From contig DCRZ01000001.1 in NCBI GenBank assembly GCA_002325375.1, forward strand, positions 310,001 through 374,000: a DNA stretch of 64,000 nucleotides, given 5' to 3'. The position numbers were made by a program, and so were the translations under genes. Below, in pieces: positions 16,149 to 23,980 of this stretch (within the stretch, counting starts at the first letter, position 1; every line of letters starts with the position of its first letter). Origin of the DNA: Rhodospirillaceae bacterium UBA1479 (GTDB lineage: Bacteria > Pseudomonadota > Alphaproteobacteria > Rhodospirillales > Casp-alpha2). The notes under the pieces are model-generated. The model did not search any database and was not told where the DNA came from. It saw only the letters and a program-made list of their open reading frames with translations.

Positions 16149-17336
16149 ATGGCCGGACCTCTCGACGGTATCCGCGTTCTCGACTTCTCGCGTGTTCTCG
16201 CCGGGCCCTGGTGCGCCATGATCCTGGGCGACCTGGGGGCCGAGGTCATCAAGGTGGAAAGCCCGGAAGGCGACGACGTGCGCCATTTCGGCCCGCCGTT
16301 CGAAGCCGGGGAAAGCGCGTATTTCCAGGTCACCAACCGCAACAAGCAGAGCATCGTCATCGACCTGAAGACGGAACAGGGCAGGGCCATCGCCCGCGAC
16401 CTGGCATTGAAAAGCGACATCGTGGTCGAGAACCTGCGGCGCGGCGCCATGGAGAAATACGGCCTGGGCTACGAGCAACTGCGCGCCGACAATCCGGGGC
16501 TGATCTATTGTGCCGTGTCCGGTTATGGGCGCACGGGGCCGGCCGCGGAGCGCGCCGGTTATGATTTCCTGATCCAGGCGGAAAGCGGCCTGATGTCCCT
16601 GATCGGCGGGGCCGACCAGCCGCCCATGAAGGTGGGCGCCGCCGTGACCGACATGGTCGCGGGCCAGGACGCGGTCGCCGGCGTGCTCGCGGCCCTGTTT
16701 CACCGGGAACGGACCGGTAAGGGGCAGCATGTGGACATCGCCTTGTTGGACAGCGCCGTGGCGCTGCTGGCCAATCAGGGGGCGGCCTATCTGATGACCG
16801 GCGACCGGCCACAGAGACTCGGCAACGACCATCCCTCGGTCTGTCCGTACCGGCCGTTCGACACGGCGGACCATCCCTTGGCGCTGGCGATCGGCGCCGA
16901 CCGTCAGTTCCGCAAGCTGGCGGCGGCCCTGGGCCATCCCGACATGGCCGACGATCCGCGTTTCGCGACCAACCGGTCGCGGGCCGAAAACCGCGTCGCG
17001 CTATACGAGATCATGGAAGCCGCATTCCTGACCAAGGGCCGCGACGATTGGCTGGTCGATCTGCATGCGGCGGGCCTGCCGGCGGGCGCCATCCGCACGG
17101 TGGATGAGGTGCTGGAAGCGCCGGAAGTCCATGCCCGCGATATGGTGGTCGAGGTCGACCACGCGACCATCGGCCGCGAGCGCATCATCGGCTCGCCGCT
17201 CAAGCTGTCGGAAACACCGGTCAGCGTGCGCTCCGCCCCGCCGACTTTGGGTCAGCAGACGGCGGAGGTCCTCAAGGACGTGTTGGGCTGGGATGGGGCT
17301 GAGGCTGACGCCTACGCGGCGCGCGTTCGTCCCTAA
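16149..17336 (+). CDS. CaiB/BaiF family (class III) CoA-transferase
   Basis: 395 residues. The class III signature is clear: PLDGIRVLDFSRVLAGPWCAMILGDLGAEVIKVE, then NRNKQSIVIDLKTEQGRAI, VVENLRRGAMEKYGLGYEQL and ISVSGYGRTGP-like AVSGYGRTGPAAERAGYDF. The catalytic Asp of the family corresponds to a residue after the AVTDMVAGQDAVAG region. Transfers CoA between carboxylic acids, cytosolic. Co-transcribed with the acyl-CoA dehydrogenase. A palindromic repeat begins right after the stop. Confidence 0.94.
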   Translation: MAGPLDGIRVLDFSRVLAGPWCAMILGDLGAEVIKVESPEGDDVRHFGPPFEAGESAYFQVTNRNKQSIVIDLKTEQGRAIARDLALKSDIVVENLRRGAMEKYGLGYEQLRADNPGLIYCAVSGYGRTGPAAERAGYDFLIQAESGLMSLIGGADQPPMKVGAAVTDMVAGQDAVAGVLAALFHRERTGKGQHVDIALLDSAVALLANQGAAYLMTGDRPQRLGNDHPSVCPYRPFDTADHPLALAIGADRQFRKLAAALGHPDMADDPRFATNRSRAENRVALYEIMEAAFLTKGRDDWLVDLHAAGLPAGAIRTVDEVLEAPEVHARDMVVEVDHATIGRERIIGSPLKLSETPVSVRSAPPTLGQQTAEVLKDVLGWDGAEADAYAARVRP

Positions 17337-17340
17337 AAGC

Positions 17341-17468
17341 CCCCCTCACCCTGACCCTCTCCCCCGGTGACGGGGGAAAGGGAATGCACACAACGGCCTT
17401 TGTACTTACGCGAGGATTGCCGAAATTGACCTCCCTCTCCCCTCAGGGGAGAGGATTGGGGTGAGGGG
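17341..17468. repeat. Intergenic palindromic repeat element, copy 1
   Basis: The two ends, CCCCTCACCCTGACCCTCTC (17342 on) and its near inverse ending GGGTGAGGGG (17468), pair over about 23 bases with few mismatches. Each end also folds on itself. A related element lies at 54632-54732. It fits between a stop codon and the end of the convergent lipoprotein gene. Likely a small dispersed palindrome of the REP/MITE type, also able to act as a bidirectional terminator. Confidence 0.75.
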
Positions 17469-17470
17469 AA

Positions 17471-18028
17471 TCAGTCGCTACGCTGTAAGCACCTGTGGAA
17501 CGCCCGGCGCTTGGCGCGGGCGGCCCCTTCGCGGCCGTCGTCGGATAGGCGTTGTTCCTCGCGCAGCAGACGCAGGCAGTCGATCTGATCGGGCCGGGTG
17601 TCGGCGGGTTCGGTCGCTGCTTTGACGCCGTCCACGCCGTCCCGTGAGCGCACGGCGCCGCCATAGGTCTCGCGCCCGGTCGCGTTGCGGTAGAACAGTT
17701 CATCCGGATGAACCCAGAATCCATGGGGCGTGGGGCACCAGGTATCGGTGATCGCACCACCAGGCCCCGTTGTTTTGACCTGGCGGCAGCCCTCCGCATC
17801 CGGGGGGCCGACAAGAGTGGCCGTGCCCGTGGCGCCGTCGTGGCTGTGCCAGGGACGGGGCGTGTCGATGTCACCCGCCGTCAGAACGGCCTGGATCGCC
17901 GCTTGCCGGGCCTGCATGCCTTGAAAGGTCAGGCTGTGTTCCGGCGCGGTTGCGCAGGCAGACAGCAAAAGCGCGGTCAAAAGTGCGGCAGGGGCGGCCA
18001 GGGCGGTGCGGTGAAGATATTCGGTCAT
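17471..18028 (-). CDS. Putative outer-membrane lipoprotein
   Basis: 185 residues. The signal peptide ends in a lipobox (LLLSACATA), so Cys25 should be lipidated. The middle contains GCRQVKTTGPGGAITDTWCPTPHGFW, in which paired Cys residues and the ending resemble the C-terminal domain of RT0821/Lpp0805-type surface lipoproteins. That assignment is tentative. The tail is charged with several Cys. Its neighbour DUF1223 gene on the same strand starts upstream with a 33-base gap. Confidence 0.7.
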   Translation of the reverse strand: MTEYLHRTALAAPAALLTALLLSACATAPEHSLTFQGMQARQAAIQAVLTAGDIDTPRPWHSHDGATGTATLVGPPDAEGCRQVKTTGPGGAITDTWCPTPHGFWVHPDELFYRNATGRETYGGAVRSRDGVDGVKAATEPADTRPDQIDCLRLLREEQRLSDDGREGAARAKRRAFHRCLQRSD

Positions 18029-18061
18029 GCGTCGACATATAGGGACGCCGAACCGGCGGTT

Positions 18062-18808
18062 CTAGGATAACGGGCCCTTGGGGCAGATGGCGGCACCCAG
18101 GATTGGGCCGTGGTTCGGGGCCTGAACCAGGATCGCGCAACCCATGCCGTCACCGCGGGCGGCGTCGGCGGGCAGATCGAGGGCCGTCTGCGCGCCGCGC
18201 CAGATCCCCAGTTTACGGGTCTCGCGCACGATATGGCGGCTGATCAGCACCTTGCCGTGGTTTTCGCCCTTCTGGACCACCGTTTCGGCGCGGTCCTGAA
18301 AACGGACGAGAATGATGTCGGCCACACCGGCGGCCCCTTCGGATACCGATGCCTGAAGCCGGCCGCCCTGGGCTGTGACGGCGACGGTCAATTTGCCCTC
18401 TGCCTTTGCTGCCTGGTTCATGAGGTCGCTGATCCGACCGCGGTGCGATCCCACGCCCTCAAGCCGGCCGTCGATGATCATTTGCGGAGTGTAGACGCCC
18501 GATTGGCTGCGAATGGCGACGTTATAAAGGCGCTGGCGCTGCGTGTGTTCCGGTGCCGAGAACGGATCCTTCCACTTGCCATGCCACATGTAATTCAGGC
18601 TGTCCCAGTAATCGACGTGGAATTCCAGGGCGACCACGTCCGCGCGGTCGGCCAGTTCACCCAGGTACGCCTCCGCCGGCGGGCAGGAATAGCAGCCCTG
18701 CGACGTGAACAGTTCGACAACCACGGGCTTTCTGTCTTGGGCCGGGACGGGGGGCGCGGTGACGAGCGTCACAGCAAGAGCCAGGACAGTGAATATAAGA
18801 TGTTTCAT
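18062..18808 (-). CDS. DUF1223 family secreted thioredoxin-like protein
   Basis: 248 residues. Signal peptide (LIFTVLALAVTLVTAPPVPAQ) then the DUF1223 hallmark VVVELFTSQGCYSCPPAEAYL, with a CYSC pair in a thioredoxin-fold position, and VVALEFHVDYWDSLNYMW. Later YTPQMIIDGRLEGVGS fits the cis-Pro region. Probably periplasmic; biochemical role unknown. Preceded by a candidate promoter and tandem repeats. Confidence 0.92.
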   Translation of the reverse strand: MKHLIFTVLALAVTLVTAPPVPAQDRKPVVVELFTSQGCYSCPPAEAYLGELADRADVVALEFHVDYWDSLNYMWHGKWKDPFSAPEHTQRQRLYNVAIRSQSGVYTPQMIIDGRLEGVGSHRGRISDLMNQAAKAEGKLTVAVTAQGGRLQASVSEGAAGVADIILVRFQDRAETVVQKGENHGKVLISRHIVRETRKLGIWRGAQTALDLPADAARGDGMGCAILVQAPNHGPILGAAICPKGPLS

Positions 18809-18820
18809 GGATACGTTCCA

Positions 18821-18866
18821 GATTACCTGACTGGCCCGATTACCTGACTGGCCCGGTTGCCTGTCA
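18821..18866 (-). repeat. 17-bp tandem repeat in the DUF1223 leader
   Basis: GATTACCTGACTGGCCC occurs twice without gap (18821-18837, 18838-18854), followed by a degenerate third copy (GGTTGCCTGTCAGG). It lies between the candidate promoter and the start codon of the DUF1223 gene, so it would be in the mRNA leader. Confidence 0.8.
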
Positions 18867-18868
18867 GG

Positions 18869-18897
18869 ATGATTGGGGAACGTGAATCCCGTGTCAA
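18869..18897 (-). promoter_or_regulatory. Candidate promoter of the DUF1223 gene
   Basis: On the minus strand TTGACA (18897-18892) and AATCAT (18874-18869) are 17 bases apart. The -35 is perfect and the -10 is 4 of 6. It points at the DUF1223 gene with about a 55-base leader. Confidence 0.45.
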
Positions 18898-18926
18898 TTT
18901 AACCCTGATCGGCGTATGCTCAACTC

Positions 18927-19268
18927 ATGGTGAGCCAAGTTCACAATTCCGCTGCGGCGCTGCCGCGCCCGACCACGCTCGGCGAAAAGCTGATGCGCGA
19001 GGCGCGCCAAGCGTTGGAAAATCCGGGGCAATCCTTGGGCGGGCGCACGGTCGAAGACCAAATCGACCTGTCCACGGTCGATCTCGGCGGCGGTAACAAA
19101 GCCGTGAACCTTGCTCGCGGCGGCCAGTTGGCTGATGAATTGCGTAGCGCCAAGCCGGAAGACTTGGCCGAGAAACTGGACAGCGGTTTGGCCGAAGGCT
19201 TCCATGCCGGCAACCTGTTCCGCAACGTATTCCGCAGCCTGTTTGCCGCGTTCCGCGCTCGCTTCTGA
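18927..19268 (+). CDS. Small hypothetical protein
   Basis: 113 residues, not recognised. Helical N-terminal region (TLGEKLMREARQALENPGQS) and a C-terminus ending FRNVFRSLFAAFRARF, which is basic and amphipathic and could touch a membrane. No signal peptide. The codon pattern is typical of the genome, so the frame is believed. It is divergent from the DUF1223 gene, and its start lies close to that gene's promoter. Confidence 0.6.
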   Translation: MVSQVHNSAAALPRPTTLGEKLMREARQALENPGQSLGGRTVEDQIDLSTVDLGGGNKAVNLARGGQLADELRSAKPEDLAEKLDSGLAEGFHAGNLFRNVFRSLFAAFRARF

Positions 19269-19392
19269 TTTCCCGTTTACGTGATACACGGGGCCTGCCG
19301 TTCGGCGGACTTGACCTTTTACCCTGCCTTTGGCACGAGTGAGCACGCGCGGCCCGGGATTCCGAGGCTGAGGCTGTATCACGGGACATGTC

Positions 19393-20085
19393 ATGGCATC
19401 CACGGAACATAATTTGGCGCCGTCACGCGCGCGCGTGATGATGACGCAACTCCCCCTGATCCGCATGCTGTCGCGGGCGACGACACCGCGCCTGGCCGCA
19501 TTCGGCATGACACCCAATCAGGCGACCAGCTTGGGCTTGGCCTCTGGTCTGGCCGCCGCGGCCTGCTTCGCGTTCGGCTCGTCGATCGTGCAGGTGCTGG
19601 GGGCGGGGATGTTCTTTCTTTATTACCTGTTCGATTACTGTGACGGCGAACTGGCCCGCCTGCGCGGCATGGGGTCGCGGTTCGGCGCCGCCTTCGACGA
19701 TTTCACGGATTGGGTCGTCCATGCGGCCTTCTTCCTGGCCGTCGGCTATCACACGATGGCGGAGGCGGGGGATACGGTCTGGATGTGGCTGGGGGCGGCG
19801 GCGGCCCTCGGCGGCACGATCAGCGCGGCCCTGCCGTTGGTGCTTGGCGGTGTGCCCGAGGGCGAAACCCAGGTCGCCCGTCTGTCCGACCTGGGCGGCG
19901 ACGCCGGATGGCGCGATGTCGCCGTGTTCGCTTTTCGCGGACTGGCGCGCGCGGATTTCTGGCTGATCGTGGCGGGACTGGCGCTCGGCGGCTGGTTATG
20001 GGTCCTGCTGCCCGCCGCCGCCATCGGCGCCCAGGTATTTTGGCTGCTCTATCTCAGCAAATCGGCGCGGCGCATCCTGACCTGA
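19393..20085 (+). CDS. CDP-alcohol phosphatidyltransferase family protein
   Basis: 230 residues with about six membrane helices. The complete catalytic motif DG-x2-AR-x8-G-x3-D-x3-D is present as DGELARLRGMGSRFGAAF followed by DDFTD, near residues 83-106. Such enzymes join a CDP-activated alcohol to another alcohol in phospholipid or polar-headgroup synthesis at the membrane. The acceptor cannot be told; the gene is not in a phospholipid operon. It ends 12 bases from the convergent GntR gene. Confidence 0.9.
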   Translation: MASTEHNLAPSRARVMMTQLPLIRMLSRATTPRLAAFGMTPNQATSLGLASGLAAAACFAFGSSIVQVLGAGMFFLYYLFDYCDGELARLRGMGSRFGAAFDDFTDWVVHAAFFLAVGYHTMAEAGDTVWMWLGAAAALGGTISAALPLVLGGVPEGETQVARLSDLGGDAGWRDVAVFAFRGLARADFWLIVAGLALGGWLWVLLPAAAIGAQVFWLLYLSKSARRILT

Positions 20086-20097
20086 CGTGCCGCCGGT

Positions 20098-20895
20098 CTA
20101 TTGGGCGTAGGTGCGCTGCGGCGTGCCGAGGTCCAGTGTCAGGTCCGTCGGCGGGATGAAATAGTCCTGGTAGTACATCGCATCACCATCCATCGAATAT
20201 CCCACGACGTTCAGCACGGACGCCCGTTCGCCCTCGGGCCAGCGGCATTTCTGGGAAATGTTCTTGGGCGGGGCCTCGAACCGCATCAACTGCCGGCCCC
20301 GCTGCACGGCGAGGTGCTGTCCCCTGGCCATCATGTCTTTCAGGTTGATGCCGTTGAGGTCGGCCAAGGGGGTATCGACCAGTTCCGGAAAGCGGTCGGC
20401 CAGGGCATAGAACAGGTTGTAGACGTCGAATTGGTCGGCGATCACCATCACGCGCTCGATCCGCACGACTTTTTCCGTGGTCTGGCCCAGATCGGCGGAC
20501 CAGGGGCCGTGGTCGGCGGTGACGTCCCGGTGCAGCACACGGGTGGCGACGGGCATGAAGCTGCCGGGCGCCCCCTCGGTGTTCAGAAACCGCATATGCC
20601 AGGGTTCATGGATCGGGCGGCTGAGGTCCGAGACGACGCTGCCGCTGCCTCGCCGCCGCTGGATGACCCCGGCGTAGGCGAGATTGCGCAGCGCCCGCTG
20701 TACCGTCCCCAGACTGCAGGGCGTGGTCTGCACCAGTTCCGCCTCCGTCGGCAGCCGCGCCCCGGCGGCCCAGAAACCGTCCATGATCGATTCCGTGAAC
20801 GCGCGGGACAGCTTTTCGTGTTTCGGCAGGTCCGATTCATCCGACCAGTAGCGTTTGATGAAATCCTCGGTCTTGCGCGTTGAAAAGCCAGCCAT
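20098..20895 (-). CDS. GntR-family regulator of the TRAP-aconitase X operon
   Basis: 265 residues. Winged helix-turn-helix in residues about 25-95 (LPTEAELVQTTPCSLGTVQRALRNLAYAGVI, then RRRGSGSVV), followed by a ligand-binding domain resembling the UTRA type. The adjacent divergent operon carries TRAP and AcnX genes, and a perfect AT-rich palindrome sits inside its promoter. By position this regulator most likely represses that operon and responds to the imported acid or a product of it. Confidence 0.88.
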   Translation of the reverse strand: MAGFSTRKTEDFIKRYWSDESDLPKHEKLSRAFTESIMDGFWAAGARLPTEAELVQTTPCSLGTVQRALRNLAYAGVIQRRRGSGSVVSDLSRPIHEPWHMRFLNTEGAPGSFMPVATRVLHRDVTADHGPWSADLGQTTEKVVRIERVMVIADQFDVYNLFYALADRFPELVDTPLADLNGINLKDMMARGQHLAVQRGRQLMRFEAPPKNISQKCRWPEGERASVLNVVGYSMDGDAMYYQDYFIPPTDLTLDLGTPQRTYAQ

Positions 20896-20969
20896 CCGTT
20901 CCCCCTTCAGCTGCCGCAGCGAATCACTTGCTTATCTTCCCCAGCCAGCACCGGCGGGACAAGGCGGCA

Positions 20970-20997
20970 TTGACATAGTAAATTACTATGATGTAAT
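20970..20997 (+). promoter_or_regulatory. Promoter with embedded GntR operator
   Basis: TTGACA (20970-20975) and TGTAAT (20992-20997) are 16 bases apart, 6/6 and 5/6 matches. The spacer contains a perfect inverted repeat, CATAGTA-AAT-TACTATG, at 20974-20990. A further half-like GTAATTGCTAT follows at 20993-21003. A protein bound here would block RNA polymerase, so repression by the divergent GntR protein is inferred. Confidence 0.75.
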
Positions 20998-21090
20998 TGC
21001 TATATTCTTATTTTTCGGCCCGGCCCGCAGATACCTGCCGTCGCCGAAGCAAAGGAGGGCCAACGAGCCCTCGAGATTGGGAGGACTACC

Positions 21091-22089
21091 ATGTTCAAGA
21101 AGATTACCGGTGTCGCCGCGGCGGCACTGATCGTTCTGTCCGGCACGTCGACCGGATCGGATGCCGCGGAGCGCCTGTCCCTGTCGTCCTGGGGCAGCCC
21201 CAAGCACTATCAGGTGGCGCAGTTCGTGCCGAACTTCCAGAAGCTGCTGAAGGAAAAGTCCGGCGGCGACATTCGCCTTAAGACCTTCGCCGGCGGCGAG
21301 ATGGTGAAGCAGCAGTTCGTGGCCACGGCCGTGCCCCAGGGCACCGTCGATATTTCCCTGACGACCCTCGACAACTGGTCCGGGCGCGTGCCCGACGTGG
21401 GTATTCTCACGACGCCGCTGTGGGACAAGTCCATGGCCTGGACCCGCGACAACCTGAAGCCCGGCAATCCGATCTTCGATTACTTCGATGCCAAGCTGCG
21501 CAAGGAAGGGGCCCTGATCATCGCCATGTTCGATATCGGCCCGCCCGTCGTCAGCACCAACTTCAAGATCGAAGGTCCGGATTCGTTCAAGGACATGCCG
21601 ATCCGCGCCTATTCCAAGGGCTCGGCGCAGGTTCTGCAGGCGCTGGGCGCCGCGCCGACGATCATGGGCGTGGGTGATGTCTATTCCGGTCTGCAGCGCG
21701 GCACGGTCAAGGGCGCCATGGGCGGCCTGGGCGGTGCGGTCGGCCTGAAGCATTTCGAGGTCACGTCCAACATGTTCGTGCCGAACGGCGTGATGGGCAC
21801 GCTCATCCACGCCTACGTCATGAACAAGGAAAAGTTCGAGAAGATGTCGCCGGCCAATCAGAAGGCGGTGATGGAAGCCGCCGGGGAAGCCCGCGACCAT
21901 ATGCAGCAGTTCGCCATCGACAAACTGGCGAGCCTGCTGGATACCGTGCGCAAGAACGGTAACGAAGTGACGGCGGTGGAGCCGGGCAGCGATCTTTGGA
22001 ACAAATTTGCCAAGCGTCTGGAGCCGTTGACGGCCTCCGCGAAAGAGCAATACTCCAAGGAAGTGCAGAGCCTGCTCGCCAAGAACTGA
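21091..22089 (+). CDS. dctP: TRAP transporter substrate-binding protein
   Basis: 332 residues. Signal peptide (FKKITGVAAAALIVLSG) and the periplasmic DctP fold, with LSSWGSPKHYQVAQFVPNFQ, FAGGEMVKQQFVATAVPQGTVDIS, and the central PIRAYSKGSAQVLQALGA where the family's ligand-binding Arg (here in PIRAYS) lies. Delivers a carboxylate to the DctQM permease. Good ribosome site (GGGAGG). First gene of the operon and followed by a hairpin. Confidence 0.94.
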   Translation: MFKKITGVAAAALIVLSGTSTGSDAAERLSLSSWGSPKHYQVAQFVPNFQKLLKEKSGGDIRLKTFAGGEMVKQQFVATAVPQGTVDISLTTLDNWSGRVPDVGILTTPLWDKSMAWTRDNLKPGNPIFDYFDAKLRKEGALIIAMFDIGPPVVSTNFKIEGPDSFKDMPIRAYSKGSAQVLQALGAAPTIMGVGDVYSGLQRGTVKGAMGGLGGAVGLKHFEVTSNMFVPNGVMGTLIHAYVMNKEKFEKMSPANQKAVMEAAGEARDHMQQFAIDKLASLLDTVRKNGNEVTAVEPGSDLWNKFAKRLEPLTASAKEQYSKEVQSLLAKN

Positions 22090-22102
22090 TGCCTTGAGGA
22101 GG

Positions 22103-22123
22103 CGGGCCGCGTTGCGCGGCCCG
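22103..22123 (+). terminator. Intercistronic hairpin after dctP
   Basis: Perfect 9-bp GC stem (CGGGCCGCG / CGCGGCCCG) with a 3-base loop, not followed by a T-run. Placed between binding-protein and permease genes, where such hairpins protect the upstream message or lower downstream expression. Confidence 0.6.
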
Positions 22124-22178
22124 TCTCCCGCATCCTTCGTCTGTCCCCAACGCCCGCTCCAAAGGAGAGGCCCGCGCG

Positions 22179-22670
22179 ATGATCGGAATATTCCGAACGA
22201 TCGGCCGAGGCATGACCGCCGTCTCGATCGCCTTGATGATCCTGCTGTGCGTTCCGATTACCTATGAAGCCGTTGCGCGATTCTTCAACGCGCCGACGAT
22301 CTGGGTTTTCGAAACCACGCTCTACGCCTTCATCCTTCTCGGCTTTTGCGGCAACGCCCTGGCCGTGCAGTCCGGATCGCACTTCCGCGTGGTCATGCTG
22401 CGGGAAATGTTCCCGTCCAAACGCCGGATGTTCGACCTGATCGCGCAGTTGTCGACGCTGGCTTTCGGTTTCCTAATCATCGCAACAGGCAGCTACTTCG
22501 TCTGGTATTCGGCCTCCAACGCCATCCTGTCGGCGACGTTGCTGGAGGTGCCGTTGTGGATTCCGCAGTTGGCGGTGCCGCTCGGCGGGATCGGGCTTGT
22601 CCTGCAGACGATTGTCCAGATGGCCACCGGCGAGGCGCCGATCGGCGACGCCCATGGGATCGGGGAATAA
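22179..22670 (+). CDS. dctQ: TRAP transporter small permease
   Basis: 163 residues and four predicted membrane helices. ITYEAVARFFNAPTIWVFETT is the family's typical first-loop region and FRVVMLREMFPSKRR the cytoplasmic loop. Structural partner of the large permease at 22674, which starts 3 bases after its stop. Confidence 0.92.
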   Translation: MIGIFRTIGRGMTAVSIALMILLCVPITYEAVARFFNAPTIWVFETTLYAFILLGFCGNALAVQSGSHFRVVMLREMFPSKRRMFDLIAQLSTLAFGFLIIATGSYFVWYSASNAILSATLLEVPLWIPQLAVPLGGIGLVLQTIVQMATGEAPIGDAHGIGE

Positions 22671-22673
22671 CCG

Positions 22674-23969
22674 ATGCTGATGGATTTCATTTACGACCAC
22701 GTCGGCTTCATCGCGATCTTCCTGCTGTTCTTCCTGATGGTGCTGTCCGTGCCGGTCTTCGTCGCCATGGGGCTGGCGGCCTTCGCGGCGGCGCTGATGG
22801 TCGAGGACCCGTTCCTTGCCTTCCGGAACTTCATCAACATTTCCTGGCAGGGGGCGTCGATCTTCGAGCTGATCGCCCTGCCGCTGTTCATCTTCACCGG
22901 CACGATCATGCAGCGGACCGACGCCGGACGGGACCTGTTCGAGGTCACCAAGGCCTGGACGGGATCGATCCCCAATTCCCTGGGCGTGGCGACCATCGCC
23001 GCCTGCGGCATCTTCGCCGCCATTTCCGGATCGTCCGTGGCGACGGCCGCGACCGTGGGCCTGGTGGCGATCCCGCTGCTGCTCGAGGAAGGCTACGGTG
23101 AGCGCCGGGCCGGCGGCTTCGTGGCCGGGGGCGGCACCCTCGGCATCATCATTCCGCCGTCCATTCCCCTGATCCTTTACGGCGTGATCACGGAAACCTC
23201 GATCGGTCAGTTGTTCATCGGCGGCGTGGTGCCCGGCATCATCATGATGAGCCTGTTCACCCTTTACGTCGTGCTGTCGCGGCCCCGGGTCATGATCACC
23301 CATTCGATCAGCCTGGAAGAGCGCATGGCCATCACCCGGCGGTCCCTGGGCGTGGTGCTGCTGCCGGTCGTCATCATCGTCGCGATCTATACGGGCGTGT
23401 TCACCCCGACCGAGGTCGGGGCCCTGTCGGTGCTTTATGTTTGCGCACTCGGCTTCGCGCAGAAAAAGCTTAGCTTCGCCGACCTGAAGGCCGCCGCCGT
23501 CGTCGCGACGGGGGCGACCACGATGCTGTTCATGCTGATCGTGTTCGGCCAGTACTTCGCGCACTTCCTGACCTTCGAACAGGTGCCGCAGGCCATCGCC
23601 GCCGCGATCATCGAAAACGCCAGCGGCATCTGGGCCGTCACCCTGATGATCATGGCCTATATCGTTCTCGGGATGTTTCTCGAAAGCGCGGCCATGCTGC
23701 TGATCTCGATCCCGATCTTCTTCCCCGTTGCCGAACAACTGGGGATGGATCCGATCGTGTTCGGGATTTTCGCCGCGATCTCCATGGAGATCGCGCAGAT
23801 TTCGCCGCCGATCGGCGTCAACCTGTTCACCATTCACGGCATTTCCAAGATCGATCTTTGGAAGCTTGCGCGCGGCGCGTTGCCGTTCCTGCTGATCCAG
23901 ATCGGCATGCTTTACCTCGTATACCTGGTGCCGGAAATCGTTCTCTGGCTACCGAATTCGATGAAATAG
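22674..23969 (+). CDS. dctM: TRAP transporter large permease
   Basis: 431 residues, 11-12 membrane helices. Signatures include FIFTGTIMQRTDAGRDLFEV, ISGSSVATAATVGLVAIP, GGGTLGIIIPPSIPLILYGVITETSIGQLFIGG and EIAQISPPIGVNLF. Sodium-coupled import channel of the transporter. Directly followed by the aconitase X genes, so the imported compound is probably their substrate or becomes it. Confidence 0.95.
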   Translation: MLMDFIYDHVGFIAIFLLFFLMVLSVPVFVAMGLAAFAAALMVEDPFLAFRNFINISWQGASIFELIALPLFIFTGTIMQRTDAGRDLFEVTKAWTGSIPNSLGVATIAACGIFAAISGSSVATAATVGLVAIPLLLEEGYGERRAGGFVAGGGTLGIIIPPSIPLILYGVITETSIGQLFIGGVVPGIIMMSLFTLYVVLSRPRVMITHSISLEERMAITRRSLGVVLLPVVIIVAIYTGVFTPTEVGALSVLYVCALGFAQKKLSFADLKAAAVVATGATTMLFMLIVFGQYFAHFLTFEQVPQAIAAAIIENASGIWAVTLMIMAYIVLGMFLESAAMLLISIPIFFPVAEQLGMDPIVFGIFAAISMEIAQISPPIGVNLFTIHGISKIDLWKLARGALPFLLIQIGMLYLVYLVPEIVLWLPNSMK

Positions 23970-23980
23970 GAGACCCAGCC

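Noticed and set aside
17341..17468. CRISPR-like repeat array
   Set aside because: Only a single palindromic unit with no regularly spaced direct repeats.
18927..19268. Toxin-antitoxin candidate
   Set aside because: A single small gene with no partner and no recognised toxin or antitoxin motif.
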